Shown here: piece after piece, positions 1 to 6,920 of the stretch
Layout of the letters: every line of letters starts with the position of its first letter
How positions within the stretch are numbered: position 1 is the stretch's first letter
Assembly: GCA_902767145.1 (NCBI GenBank)
Contig: CACXGG010000124.1
Span: forward strand, 1 to 8,033
Source of the DNA: Oscillospiraceae bacterium
Lineage (GTDB): Bacteria; Bacillota; Clostridia; Saccharofermentanales; Saccharofermentanaceae
DNA length: 8,033 nt
Reading direction: 5' to 3'
Made by a program: the position numbers and the translations under genes
The notes under the pieces: generated by a model
What the model saw: only the letters and a program-made list of their open reading frames with translations
Told to the model about the DNA's origin: nothing
The model's database searches: none

Positions 1-109
1 CCCGGCCGATCTTATAGGAGAGCTTTCTGCAGGCAAGATACATGGATCTTATGGTCTTTCCAATGGCCTCATTTACATAGGAAGGGACGACCACCGAGAC
101 TATGCTCAT
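1..109 (-). CDS. Probable GT2-family glycosyltransferase, N-terminal 36 codons (3' part beyond window)
   Basis: A reading frame starts at ATG 109-107, directly after the TAA (112-110) of the large polymerase gene, and runs open to the left edge. It encodes 36 visible residues beginning MSIVSVVVPSYVNEAIGKT. The hydrophobic strand followed by PSY, an acidic residue and a KTIRSM helix is the usual opening of a GT2 (GT-A fold) glycosyltransferase, the nucleotide-binding first beta-alpha unit. A purine-rich AGGGTGGG overlapping the last codons of the upstream gene can act as its ribosome site, so translation is probably coupled. Family members of this type transfer a sugar from a nucleotide sugar, often in the cytoplasm or at the inner membrane face, during polysaccharide assembly. 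The catalytic DXD and acceptor half are outside the window, so the family call rests on the N-terminus alone and the substrate is unknown. Confidence 0.6.
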   Translation of the reverse strand, partial: MSIVSVVVPSYVNEAIGKTIRSMYLACRKLSYKIGR

Positions 110-3100
110 TTACCCACCCTGTATGATCTCTTCTATCTTGTCTACTATGAGCTTTGCGGCATTGCCCTTCTCATAGCATCCCTTATCCTCCAGGAAGTCC
201 TTGACCCCCTGCTCATATTTCTTCATGTCAAATCCGGAGACATTCTTTACGAGTTCAGCGTTATTTCCTGCGATGGGGAAAGGCGTGCTGTCGATGGGAT
301 AATAGAAGCCTCTTGCCTGGTCATATTCTGCGATATCCGGAGCGTAGAGGAAGATGGGCCTCCCCGTCAGGATAAAGTCATATACCCAGCTGGAGTAGTC
401 TGACATACCGATGTCGATGGCAGGCAGGAGTTCCTGCATATCGCCGTATTCAGAAGCATCGATGAGCCACTTCTTTCCCTTGGGAACCTTTCTGAACTTT
501 CTCTCCTTATGGTGCCATCTTACAAGGATCACCCAGTCGCCGCCGAACTTCTCCTTCAGGGCATCGCGCAGGGCACCGTAATCGATATCCTCATATCCGG
601 CCATACCCTCCTCCCTGAAAGTGGGAGCGTAGAGGAATACCTTAGTGCCTTCCTCAAGACCGTATGTCTCGAAAAGACGGTCCTTCAGCTTCCTGGTACC
701 CTCTTCATCGAAAAGGATATCGTTTCTTGCATGACCATACTTGAGGAAAGGCGTATCCTGCCAGAAGGTAGTCCTGAAGACATTCTCCTCAAATCCCGAG
801 TTGGTGATACAGAAGTCCGTATACTTATTACACTTTGAGGCTCTCTCAAGCCATACGTCATCGCCGGAGAGCTTCTTGATGCCAAGGCTTCCGTGCCATG
901 TATTCATATAGATCTGGCCCTCGCGCTTGGGCACGCCGTAGATAAAGAACTCCAGGGCATTGTCGATCCAGATCCTGGAGGAAGCAAGCTCCCGGAACAT
1001 CTGTACCGTACCCCTTCGTACCAGCCTGATACCCTCAGGGTAGAGTTCCTTTCTGATCCTTCCCACATTGGGGATACCCCAGACAAGATCATAGGGCAGC
1101 CCCCTTCTCAGGATCTCATCAGCGATATATCTGGGATTACAGATATAGTTGCTGTCATATGTCATGAAGAAGATCTTGTCCTTCTGGATGGGGGTGTTCC
1201 TGTATTTTTTCGCCCTCTTCTTCATGGCCATGTTCATATCCCAGCCTTTGACCTTCTTCTTGAAGTCCTGGTTCTTATACTTAGGATTGTTAGTCCTGAA
1301 GATATGGGCAAAGAAAGTTCCCTCCAGCTTATATCTCTCTATCTCGGAGAAGAGGGATGTCTTTTCGGTCTTCTTCTCATTGGCTCTTGTGAACTTGAGC
1401 ATCTCGGGATAGATCCTGGAGCAGTTATCATTATCCTTGTAAACGAAGAAGTCGTCGGCACGTCTTACGTACTCATCCTTCATCTTACATCCGTTCTTCA
1501 TATACTCTATGAGAAGTTCCACCAGCTCTTTGTTATCGTGGCAGATCTCACCGAAGGACATGGTGTCATAATGATATGTTCCCTCCTCATAATGGGTGGG
1601 CATATCCTTGTGGTGAAGATAGAGCACCGGCTTTCTCATATATGCAAAATCGAACTGGACACCGCTGTAGTCAGTGACCATGAGGCTTGATTCGCAGAAG
1701 GCCTTTTCATAACTGAAGTCACCTACGGAAGGGACGATCTCCACGAACTCGTTCCTGTCAAAGTCCCGGAGCTGGGGGCTTACGATGGGATGGAGCACAT
1801 AGAGGATCTTATATCCGTATTTCTCAGCTGCTGCAATGAGCATTTCGTCATTTATCAGGCTGTTATAGATCTTGTAGTAATCACTCTCCTTGAAGAGGGG
1901 ATTATATTCCCTCTCAACACCCTCGTTTCCGTTGGGAGCAAGGGCTGCCTGCATCCTCCAGGTGGGGCTGATGAGGATCTGCTTCTTGTCGCAGTCCTTA
2001 AGGCCGTCATATCTGGGGACACCGGTGAGCTTCAGGATATCCCTTCCCGCATAATCGTAGACGGGACGGTTCAGGTTCTCGATCTCATAGTTTGATGCGC
2101 AGAAATAAAGTCTCGTATTGTCGCGGAGCCTGTTCTGGGCCACTGCGATCTTCTGGATGGACATGCCGTGCTGTACGCAGGCAACGGAGAAATCCACCAG
2201 ATCCCTTATATAGGATGAGGTCTGAATGGAGTAGTCGTTGAACTCGAAGACAGTGGAGTTTGATACGATCACAAGATCGCTGTAAAGGAAGATGAGCCTG
2301 TGCTTTATGCTGCCCCTCACCAGAGGCTTGTAGCCTTCAGCCTTAAGGCGCTTATAGTCTGCAGCCTTCCTGTCGATGAGGTAATACTTGTCTATGCCGT
2401 CATCCTGGGCACAGGAATACTTGTAGATATATTCAGCGGAATCACCGCCCTTATAGATCTTGTCGAAGAAGAGCCATATGGGTCTTTTCTTCATGAAGGG
2501 CTTAAAGAAGAAATATGCCAGCCTTACGAGCCAGAAGATGAAGGCCTTCTTATCCCTGAAGCCCTTGAAGAACATCTCGAAGCGGAGCCTCTGCTCCTTC
2601 TTGAACCTGGAAAGGCGGCCGGCCTTCTTCACCAGGATGGAGTTCTGGTTATGGATAGCCATGAAGTTCAGGTCATCTGACCTGAAGCACCAGTAGCAGT
2701 TCCTGAACCTCTTGGAAAGCTTACTTGTGTGGGATCCGAAGGTGATGGGTATTACCATCCTTCCGTGTTCGTTGTTATATACGAACCTGATCCTCTGCTC
2801 GTTTACATCCTCCAGCTTAACGTCAGCCTCGAAAGCCAGTCTCTTGTAGATAGACTTTCCGAAGAGCTTTGTATGGGCATATCTCTCAGTCAGCTTATAG
2901 GGAACCGGAACGTCGTTCAGCTCAACGCCGAAATCGCCCTTTCCGTTGAAGTAAAGATCAGAGACTTCGCAGTCCAGGTGCAGGACACCGTCCTTACATT
3001 CCATGTAGATGATATCCACGCTCTGGCTGGACATCATATTTACAAGAAGGTTCTGCTTGCCGTAGTAGAACTTGTTCTTGAAATAATAGAGGTCGTATCT

Positions 3101-4123
3101 CAGATCCTCGTCATCATACTTGATCTTGAGCATCAGCCTGTGGACGCAGGGATGCTTTCTGATATAGGCCTGGTTATATGTATTCAGGATGACGTCATCC
3201 TCCAGAAGATCCAGGACAGGCTTCCAGGACTTGAGGTAATCGTATGCCTCTTCCTCGGGAACGACATGCTTGTTCCTGTTGTTGGTATTGGCCTCGGTCC
3301 TGGTACACAGCTCATAAAAAGCCATATGCTGGATGATGGTGGGGATCCTTCCCTTCTTTTTATATTTCTGAAGATAGGGCACCCAGAAACCATTCAGGTC
3401 ATCATAGTAGAACTCCCTTTCATAGAAGGGCTGGAACAGCCTGAAATCAGCATCAGTCACTCCGGCAAAGGAGTAATCAGTATCCTGGCTGAACATCATT
3501 ATATTGGAGCTGACTGCCAGGTCATAAAGATATGCCTTTTCAGCATCATAGACCGCAGTCTCATCCATATCGTGGGTAGTGAAATAGTCACCTCTGATCC
3601 AGGTTCCCCGGAGCATCCTGGGGATGGTGGAGAACATGGTGTCAAACCTGATCTCCCTGTTGGGGACTATTGGCTTATAGAACTTTTTCTTTGCAGGCTT
3701 TTTTGCAAAGATATCATACTCACCGTTGACGGAGGAGATCTTGGCCGGCATGCTCACCATATAGTAGTCGCCGATCCTGGGGCTCTTTGAAGTCGCCCTC
3801 ATCACCATCTTGGAAAGATAGTTCCTTCCGAAGGTATCTCCGGCCTCCATGAAGGTTACTAGTCCTTTCCTGGAAACGATCTTATTGGCTCTGTTGAAGT
3901 CCTTTGAAATACTGCCGGAAGATATATAGAATACACCGCCCTTATCAGCGGCAAAGCTCTTAAGATAATCCTTTTCCGAGGGTGCAAAGACGATATATCC
4001 CACGTCCTCACGGAAATCCTGGGCCAAAAGGGAATCCAGGGTCTTCCTGTTAAGATCATCCCTCTCGGACATAAACAAAAGAACAGCCAGTCTTCTGCTC
4101 TTTATCGACGCTTCGTTCTCCAA
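110..4123 (-). CDS. Large multidomain polymerase-like protein: degenerate GT2-like head plus two CDP-glycerol glycerophosphotransferase (TagF-type) domains
   Basis: This 1337-residue protein probably transfers phospho-alditol units from a CDP-alditol onto a growing surface polymer at the cytoplasmic membrane face. Residues about 10-110 resemble a GT2 beta-alpha start (TLDSLLAQDF near 28-37), but the DXD region reads MEAGD (92-96) instead of LDADD. Residues about 350-470 look beta-rich. An aromatic, basic segment at 526-543 may touch the membrane. The first GT-B transferase domain (about 547-910) has QHG 651-653, LHP 777-779 and VTDYSG 816-821. The second (about 983-1334) has NTWHG 1074-1078, GHARND 1130-1135, YAPTFR 1165-1170, RWHH 1202-1205 and SDYSSWVYD 1241-1249. 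The two His motifs per domain match the family's essential histidines. The second domain is a close paralogue of the gene at 6929-8033. Single-domain family members are a few hundred residues shorter than half this length, so the fusion is notable. The start is TTG at 4123, eight bases after GGGGG (4132-4136). The ATG at residue 18 would cut the first beta strand, so TTG is preferred. The alditol, the acceptor and whether both domains are active are unknown. Confidence 0.88.
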   Translation of the reverse strand: MENEASIKSRRLAVLLFMSERDDLNRKTLDSLLAQDFREDVGYIVFAPSEKDYLKSFAADKGGVFYISSGSISKDFNRANKIVSRKGLVTFMEAGDTFGRNYLSKMVMRATSKSPRIGDYYMVSMPAKISSVNGEYDIFAKKPAKKKFYKPIVPNREIRFDTMFSTIPRMLRGTWIRGDYFTTHDMDETAVYDAEKAYLYDLAVSSNIMMFSQDTDYSFAGVTDADFRLFQPFYEREFYYDDLNGFWVPYLQKYKKKGRIPTIIQHMAFYELCTRTEANTNNRNKHVVPEEEAYDYLKSWKPVLDLLEDDVILNTYNQAYIRKHPCVHRLMLKIKYDDEDLRYDLYYFKNKFYYGKQNLLVNMMSSQSVDIIYMECKDGVLHLDCEVSDLYFNGKGDFGVELNDVPVPYKLTERYAHTKLFGKSIYKRLAFEADVKLEDVNEQRIRFVYNNEHGRMVIPITFGSHTSKLSKRFRNCYWCFRSDDLNFMAIHNQNSILVKKAGRLSRFKKEQRLRFEMFFKGFRDKKAFIFWLVRLAYFFFKPFMKKRPIWLFFDKIYKGGDSAEYIYKYSCAQDDGIDKYYLIDRKAADYKRLKAEGYKPLVRGSIKHRLIFLYSDLVIVSNSTVFEFNDYSIQTSSYIRDLVDFSVACVQHGMSIQKIAVAQNRLRDNTRLYFCASNYEIENLNRPVYDYAGRDILKLTGVPRYDGLKDCDKKQILISPTWRMQAALAPNGNEGVEREYNPLFKESDYYKIYNSLINDEMLIAAAEKYGYKILYVLHPIVSPQLRDFDRNEFVEIVPSVGDFSYEKAFCESSLMVTDYSGVQFDFAYMRKPVLYLHHKDMPTHYEEGTYHYDTMSFGEICHDNKELVELLIEYMKNGCKMKDEYVRRADDFFVYKDNDNCSRIYPEMLKFTRANEKKTEKTSLFSEIERYKLEGTFFAHIFRTNNPKYKNQDFKKKVKGWDMNMAMKKRAKKYRNTPIQKDKIFFMTYDSNYICNPRYIADEILRRGLPYDLVWGIPNVGRIRKELYPEGIRLVRRGTVQMFRELASSRIWIDNALEFFIYGVPKREGQIYMNTWHGSLGIKKLSGDDVWLERASKCNKYTDFCITNSGFEENVFRTTFWQDTPFLKYGHARNDILFDEEGTRKLKDRLFETYGLEEGTKVFLYAPTFREEGMAGYEDIDYGALRDALKEKFGGDWVILVRWHHKERKFRKVPKGKKWLIDASEYGDMQELLPAIDIGMSDYSSWVYDFILTGRPIFLYAPDIAEYDQARGFYYPIDSTPFPIAGNNAELVKNVSGFDMKKYEQGVKDFLEDKGCYEKGNAAKLIVDKIEEIIQGG

Positions 4124-4131
4124 AGAAACTA

Positions 4132-4136
4132 CCCCC
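4132..4136 (-). promoter_or_regulatory. Probable ribosome binding site supporting the TTG start of the polymerase
   Basis: The minus strand reads GGGGG, then eight bases, then TTG at 4123-4121. GGGGG can pair with the anti-Shine-Dalgarno CCUCC through one G-U wobble. There is no in-frame ATG upstream before the TGA at 4174-4172, so this site is the best support for a TTG start. Confidence 0.5.
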
Positions 4137-4163
4137 GTAATTGGAAAGTTTACATTTGGATTT

Positions 4164-4192
4164 ATATTATCTCAAAGAAAAAAGGGTGTCAA
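4164..4192 (-). promoter_or_regulatory. Sigma-A-type promoter for the large polymerase gene
   Basis: On the minus strand a perfect -35 hexamer TTGACA (4192-4187) is followed by a 17-base spacer and TAATAT (4169-4164), which matches the -10 consensus at four of six bases including the flanking TA and final T. The predicted start of transcription is near 4157, giving a leader of about 34 nt before the TTG codon. It sits in the only intergenic gap longer than 35 bp in the window, in AT-rich DNA, directly upstream of the polymerase. This suggests the polymerase and the downstream GT2 gene can be expressed independently of the cytidylyltransferase-SDR-LicD genes. Confidence 0.65.
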
Positions 4193-4202
4193 TTTAGACG
4201 CC
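4178..4202 (-). terminator. Weak terminator-like hairpin after the LicD gene
   Basis: The minus strand shows GGCGTC, a six-base loop TAAATT, then GACACC, followed by C and six T residues. The stem has five pairs with one internal C-A mismatch, so it would be weak and probably leaky at best. It lies just after the LicD stop codon and shares bases with the -35 element of the promoter. The T run and position are consistent with a partial terminator, but the short mismatched stem makes this a low-confidence call. Confidence 0.25.
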
Positions 4203-4209
4203 GTGCCCC

Positions 4210-5115
4210 TCAGAGCTCAAAAGGCTCGAAATATATATGATGCTCCCGCTCTTTTTCGGCAGGGATATCCTCATAGTTTCCGTAGAGGTTGTGAAGATAG
4301 TCTGACGTTCCTCCGGGAACATATGCCTTCACCCCTTCAAAGGTCACCTCCGAAAGGGTAAGGTAAGGATCTCTTTTATATGTCTCCCCGAAAAAGTGGA
4401 GCCTTCCCGTGGGGATAGTTATGAAGCGGGAGCTCTCAGACCTGCACTTTGAATACCAGCGGTCTCCACGGGCCACCATCCTGTCCAGGGATCTTCCGGA
4501 GTAGAGAAATCCAACTGCCTTCTTAAGAGCGGTGACGAAGACCAGCTTCCTGCTTCCGCTGTCCTTTGCAAATTTAGTGAGAAAAGCCCTGTCCCTATAA
4601 AACTTCCTGCAGGAAACGGCAAATCCGAAGTACATGCATCCCACTCCGTGCCACCATCTTCTTACAGGGTTATCGTATGTATCCTCGATGACAAATATAT
4701 CCACCGGAAGTCCGCATTCGGAGTTTCCGTGATCATCCCTGTTCCTTACGGATGTTCCCTTCATCCTGATCTGGGTAAAGAGAAGATTATACCCTTCCGT
4801 CTTCCCCGGAGTCCTGATCCAGTATTTGGATCCGTAGTTTTCTTCTATGGACAAAAGGAGCTTATCAAGTGAATCCCTGGTGACCATAAGGTCTATGTCG
4901 TCATCCCAGGGGATGATCCCGCCGTTTCTCACAGCACCCAGGGCAGATCCGCCGCCCAGGATGATCCTGACTCCCGCCTTATCCGCTGCATCCGAGATAT
5001 CAGTGAACATCTCCTTCAGCTTCTGCTGCAGAAGGGTCAGCTGTTCATCCGAGATCTCTACGCTTCCCGGAATACTGACATGACGTATCTCATCGGCGGT
5101 GGAAAAAGCTGCCAT
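4210..5115 (-). CDS. LicD-family phosphotransferase (fukutin-like nucleotidyltransferase fold)
   Basis: This 301-residue protein has the LicD signature. LGGGSALGAVRNGG (53-66) leads into PWDDDID (69-75), the metal-binding acidic cluster of the nucleotidyltransferase fold. It is followed by the RMKGTSVR strand (117-124), GLPVDIF (135-141) in place of the usual G-F-IDIFPLD, and a C-terminal YGNYEDIP (278-285) corresponding to the family YGxYxxxP. LicD proteins transfer phosphocholine from CDP-choline onto teichoic acids or LPS. Related fukutin and FKRP transfer ribitol phosphate from CDP-ribitol. No choline kinase, choline uptake or CTP:phosphocholine cytidylyltransferase gene is visible here, while an IspD-like enzyme is two genes upstream, so transfer of a CDP-alditol-derived group is the better guess. 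The protein is cytoplasmic with no signal peptide. ATG at 5115 lies one base after the SDR stop (TAAGATG), with GGGAAG upstream as ribosome site. Confidence 0.9.
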   Translation of the reverse strand: MAAFSTADEIRHVSIPGSVEISDEQLTLLQQKLKEMFTDISDAADKAGVRIILGGGSALGAVRNGGIIPWDDDIDLMVTRDSLDKLLLSIEENYGSKYWIRTPGKTEGYNLLFTQIRMKGTSVRNRDDHGNSECGLPVDIFVIEDTYDNPVRRWWHGVGCMYFGFAVSCRKFYRDRAFLTKFAKDSGSRKLVFVTALKKAVGFLYSGRSLDRMVARGDRWYSKCRSESSRFITIPTGRLHFFGETYKRDPYLTLSEVTFEGVKAYVPGGTSDYLHNLYGNYEDIPAEKEREHHIYFEPFEL

Positions 5116-5116
5116 C

Positions 5117-6163
5117 TTATTCTTCCCAGTAAGCTATGAGCCTTCTGAACATATCGGGCAGGTCATATCCGGGAGTCCATCCAAGGTCTCTCATCTTCTG
5201 TCCCGACAGTCTCATCTTTGTCTCAGGGGGATATCCGTATTTATTGTCAGTAGGGATATCGAAGATCACTTTGATCTTTCCTTCTCCCAGGTCATCAGCC
5301 ACCAGGGAAGCAACCTCCCTGATCATCATGGAAGTATTCTCATTTACGATATTGTAGGACTGTCCTGACTCACCCTTTGTGAGAAGGGTAAGGATGCCCT
5401 CCACCACATCTGCCGTATAGCAGTAGTTGCCTACTGAACCGCCCTTTGTATGAAGGACGATATCCTCGCCGTTTATAAGGGATCTTGCGAACTGTGCAAA
5501 TACCCTGCCGTCAGTGGAAGGTACTCCGGCACCGAAGGTCTGGGCCAGCCTTGCCATCTTTACGGGTACTCCGAACTGGGAATGATATGAGGAACAGAGA
5601 AGCTCGCAGATCCTCTTTCCCTCGGAATAGGAGCTTCTTACATTATGGACATCGATATATCCCAGCTTCTCCTCAGTGATGGGATTGTCCTCTTCCTTTG
5701 TGGACCCGTAGACCTCCATGGAGGATACATAGACCACGGACCTGACATCACATCTTCTTGCCAGCTCCAGTACCTGTCTCGTTCCCTCATAGGAGATATG
5801 GATAGTCTCCACAGGATTCGTGACCATATACTTTGATGTGGTAACACTGGCGCAGTGGATGATAAAGTCGATCTTTCCCTCATAGGAGATCTTATCCGTG
5901 ATATCTCCAACGATGGCGGATACGCCCTTTGTCTCCATATCATCACCAAAGATGCCTCTGGCCTTTTCGATATTCCTGATGGCGATAAGGATCTTTATCC
6001 CTGCACCGCACTCCTCGTTAAGGCACATAAGCGTCTTTACTATGGACATGCCCACAAGTCCCGTGGCACCTGTAACGAGCACCGTGGACCCGGAGAGCAT
6101 CTCCCTGTCATATACATTCGAGGCGGCCACCGCCTTTAAGTCTTCAATTAAGATGGATCCCAT
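5117..6163 (-). CDS. NAD(P)-dependent extended SDR (epimerase/dehydratase family)
   Basis: This 348-residue extended short-chain dehydrogenase/reductase has a Rossmann glycine motif GATGLVG (32-38), an acidic GD (86-87) after beta 3, HCAS (103-106), SSMEVYG (147-153) carrying the catalytic Ser region, and the catalytic YSEGK (Tyr179, Lys183). These are the features of UDP-glucose 4-epimerase, dTDP-glucose dehydratase and UDP-glucuronate decarboxylase relatives. The substrate is not readable from sequence. Because it follows an IspD-like cytidylyltransferase with overlapping codons, it may act on a CDP-linked sugar or its precursor, for example as the reductase making an alditol. This resembles the SDR partners in pneumococcal capsule loci proposed to make CDP-mannitol or CDP-arabinitol. 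ATG at 6163-6161 overlaps the previous TGA (TGATG), and AAGGAGG (6174-6180) lies 10 bases upstream. An in-frame TTG at 6166-6164 would add one residue and has slightly better spacing. Confidence 0.9.
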   Translation of the reverse strand: MGSILIEDLKAVAASNVYDREMLSGSTVLVTGATGLVGMSIVKTLMCLNEECGAGIKILIAIRNIEKARGIFGDDMETKGVSAIVGDITDKISYEGKIDFIIHCASVTTSKYMVTNPVETIHISYEGTRQVLELARRCDVRSVVYVSSMEVYGSTKEEDNPITEEKLGYIDVHNVRSSYSEGKRICELLCSSYHSQFGVPVKMARLAQTFGAGVPSTDGRVFAQFARSLINGEDIVLHTKGGSVGNYCYTADVVEGILTLLTKGESGQSYNIVNENTSMMIREVASLVADDLGEGKIKVIFDIPTDNKYGYPPETKMRLSGQKMRDLGWTPGYDLPDMFRRLIAYWEE

Positions 6164-6894
6164 CAAAGATCACCCTCCTTCTTCATATCTTCCTGAAGTT
6201 CAACCATGGCCTTAAAGACATAGTAGTCCATGGGCGTGGTGATCTTTATGTTCTCCACGGGACCTTCAACGGTGTGAAGGACCGTTCCGTAATGCTGCAT
6301 CAGCATGGCAGAGTCGATCATCTCCTGAGCCCCTTCCTCCAGGGACCTTCTGTGGGCCTCAAGGATGTCGCTGAGGATAAAGCTCTGGGGAGCCCTGGCC
6401 AGCTTACATACCGATCTGTCGGCAACCTTGGCGATATTGCCTTCGCTGTCCGTCTCGATGATGGTCTCGATGGCAGGTACCACAGTAATGGCATTGCCGT
6501 TCTTCCTTACGCTCTCTATATTGTCGCTGATGAGCTTATCGTTTATGAGAGGCCTTACGCCGTCATGGATAAGGACAACAGTATCAGAAGGATCCTTTGC
6601 CACCTTATCCCTGATCTCATAAAGGCCGTTTCTGATGGAGCCCTGACCTGTAGTGCCTCCGGGTACTATAGATGCCACCTTGGTGATGCCGAACTCCGAG
6701 AGCTTGGACTTAAGGTGGTCTATCCATCCTTCGATACAGACAACGACTATTGCGTCGATCTGCGGATGTTTGTCGAAATGTTCAATAGTATGTACGATTA
6801 TGGGCTTTCCGTTGAGCTCAAGGAACTGCTTGGGAGTATTACCCGAACGCATCCTCTTGCCGGTACCGCCTGCAAAGATCAAAGCAACATTCAT
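6163..6894 (-). CDS. IspD/TarI-type cytidylyltransferase (probable CDP-alditol synthase)
   Basis: This enzyme should transfer CMP from CTP to a phosphorylated polyol or sugar, releasing pyrophosphate and giving a CDP-activated donor. The 243-residue protein opens with FAGGTGKRM (7-15) and PKQFL (21-25), the CTP-binding loop. It then has GGTTGQGSIRNGL (79-91), HDGVRP (110-115), an APQSF motif and VENIKITTP (213-221) with the conserved Lys217. The length fits IspD/TarI. The placement among SDR, LicD and TagF-like genes points to surface-polymer CDP-alditol synthesis rather than the housekeeping isoprenoid IspD step, where neighbours such as IspF would be expected. Ribitol, arabinitol, mannitol or another alditol (or its keto-sugar phosphate) are all possible substrates. 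The frame stays open 34 codons upstream into the previous gene, but ATG at 6894 is chosen because it has GGAG eight bases upstream and puts the nucleotide-binding strand at residue 3. Confidence 0.88.
   Translation of the reverse strand: MNVALIFAGGTGKRMRSGNTPKQFLELNGKPIIVHTIEHFDKHPQIDAIVVVCIEGWIDHLKSKLSEFGITKVASIVPGGTTGQGSIRNGLYEIRDKVAKDPSDTVVLIHDGVRPLINDKLISDNIESVRKNGNAITVVPAIETIIETDSEGNIAKVADRSVCKLARAPQSFILSDILEAHRRSLEEGAQEMIDSAMLMQHYGTVLHTVEGPVENIKITTPMDYYVFKAMVELQEDMKKEGDL
6174..6180 (-). promoter_or_regulatory. Strong Shine-Dalgarno (AAGGAGG) for the SDR gene, inside the cytidylyltransferase 3' end
   Basis: AAGGAGG on the minus strand is a full match to the anti-Shine-Dalgarno of Firmicutes. 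It lies 10 bases before ATG 6163 and 7 bases before the alternative TTG 6166. It is the strongest ribosome site in the window and lies within the last codons of the upstream gene, encoding KKEGD. Confidence 0.8.
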
Positions 6895-6902
6895 AAACTT
6901 AT

Positions 6903-6906
6903 CTCC
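6903..6906 (-). promoter_or_regulatory. Ribosome binding site that fixes the cytidylyltransferase start
   Basis: GGAG is followed by eight bases and ATG 6894-6892. This decides for the shorter 243-residue protein over the longer open frame, which would begin at 6996 inside the previous gene. Confidence 0.7.
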
Positions 6907-6920
6907 ATACCTTTCTGATC

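Noticed and set aside
893..1690. Plus-strand open frame of 265 codons opposite the TagF-like domains
   Set aside because: It is antisense to conserved motifs of the polymerase and has no family resemblance. It is explained by the base composition of the gene on the other strand.
1202..3300. Loss of a catalytic residue suspected in the polymerase because RWHH replaces the RxHP motif
   Set aside because: The essential histidine itself is present. To my knowledge the following residue varies in the family (Tyr or Pro, for example), so this is not evidence of inactivity.
2729..3790. Long open frame on the plus strand (353 codons) opposite the polymerase gene
   Set aside because: It lies wholly antisense to a strongly supported coding region, its product is a low-information run of Val/Ile/Leu/Asp/Gly without recognisable motifs, and no convincing ribosome site precedes it. 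It is a codon-bias shadow.
4210..5115. Phosphocholine transferase assignment for the LicD-family gene
   Set aside because: No choline kinase, choline transporter or phosphocholine cytidylyltransferase gene is visible, so the specific substrate is left open.
6163..6894. Housekeeping IspD of isoprenoid synthesis
   Set aside because: Not excluded, but the neighbours are surface-polymer genes, no IspF or other MEP-pathway gene is present, and the APQSF motif resembles TarI-type enzymes.
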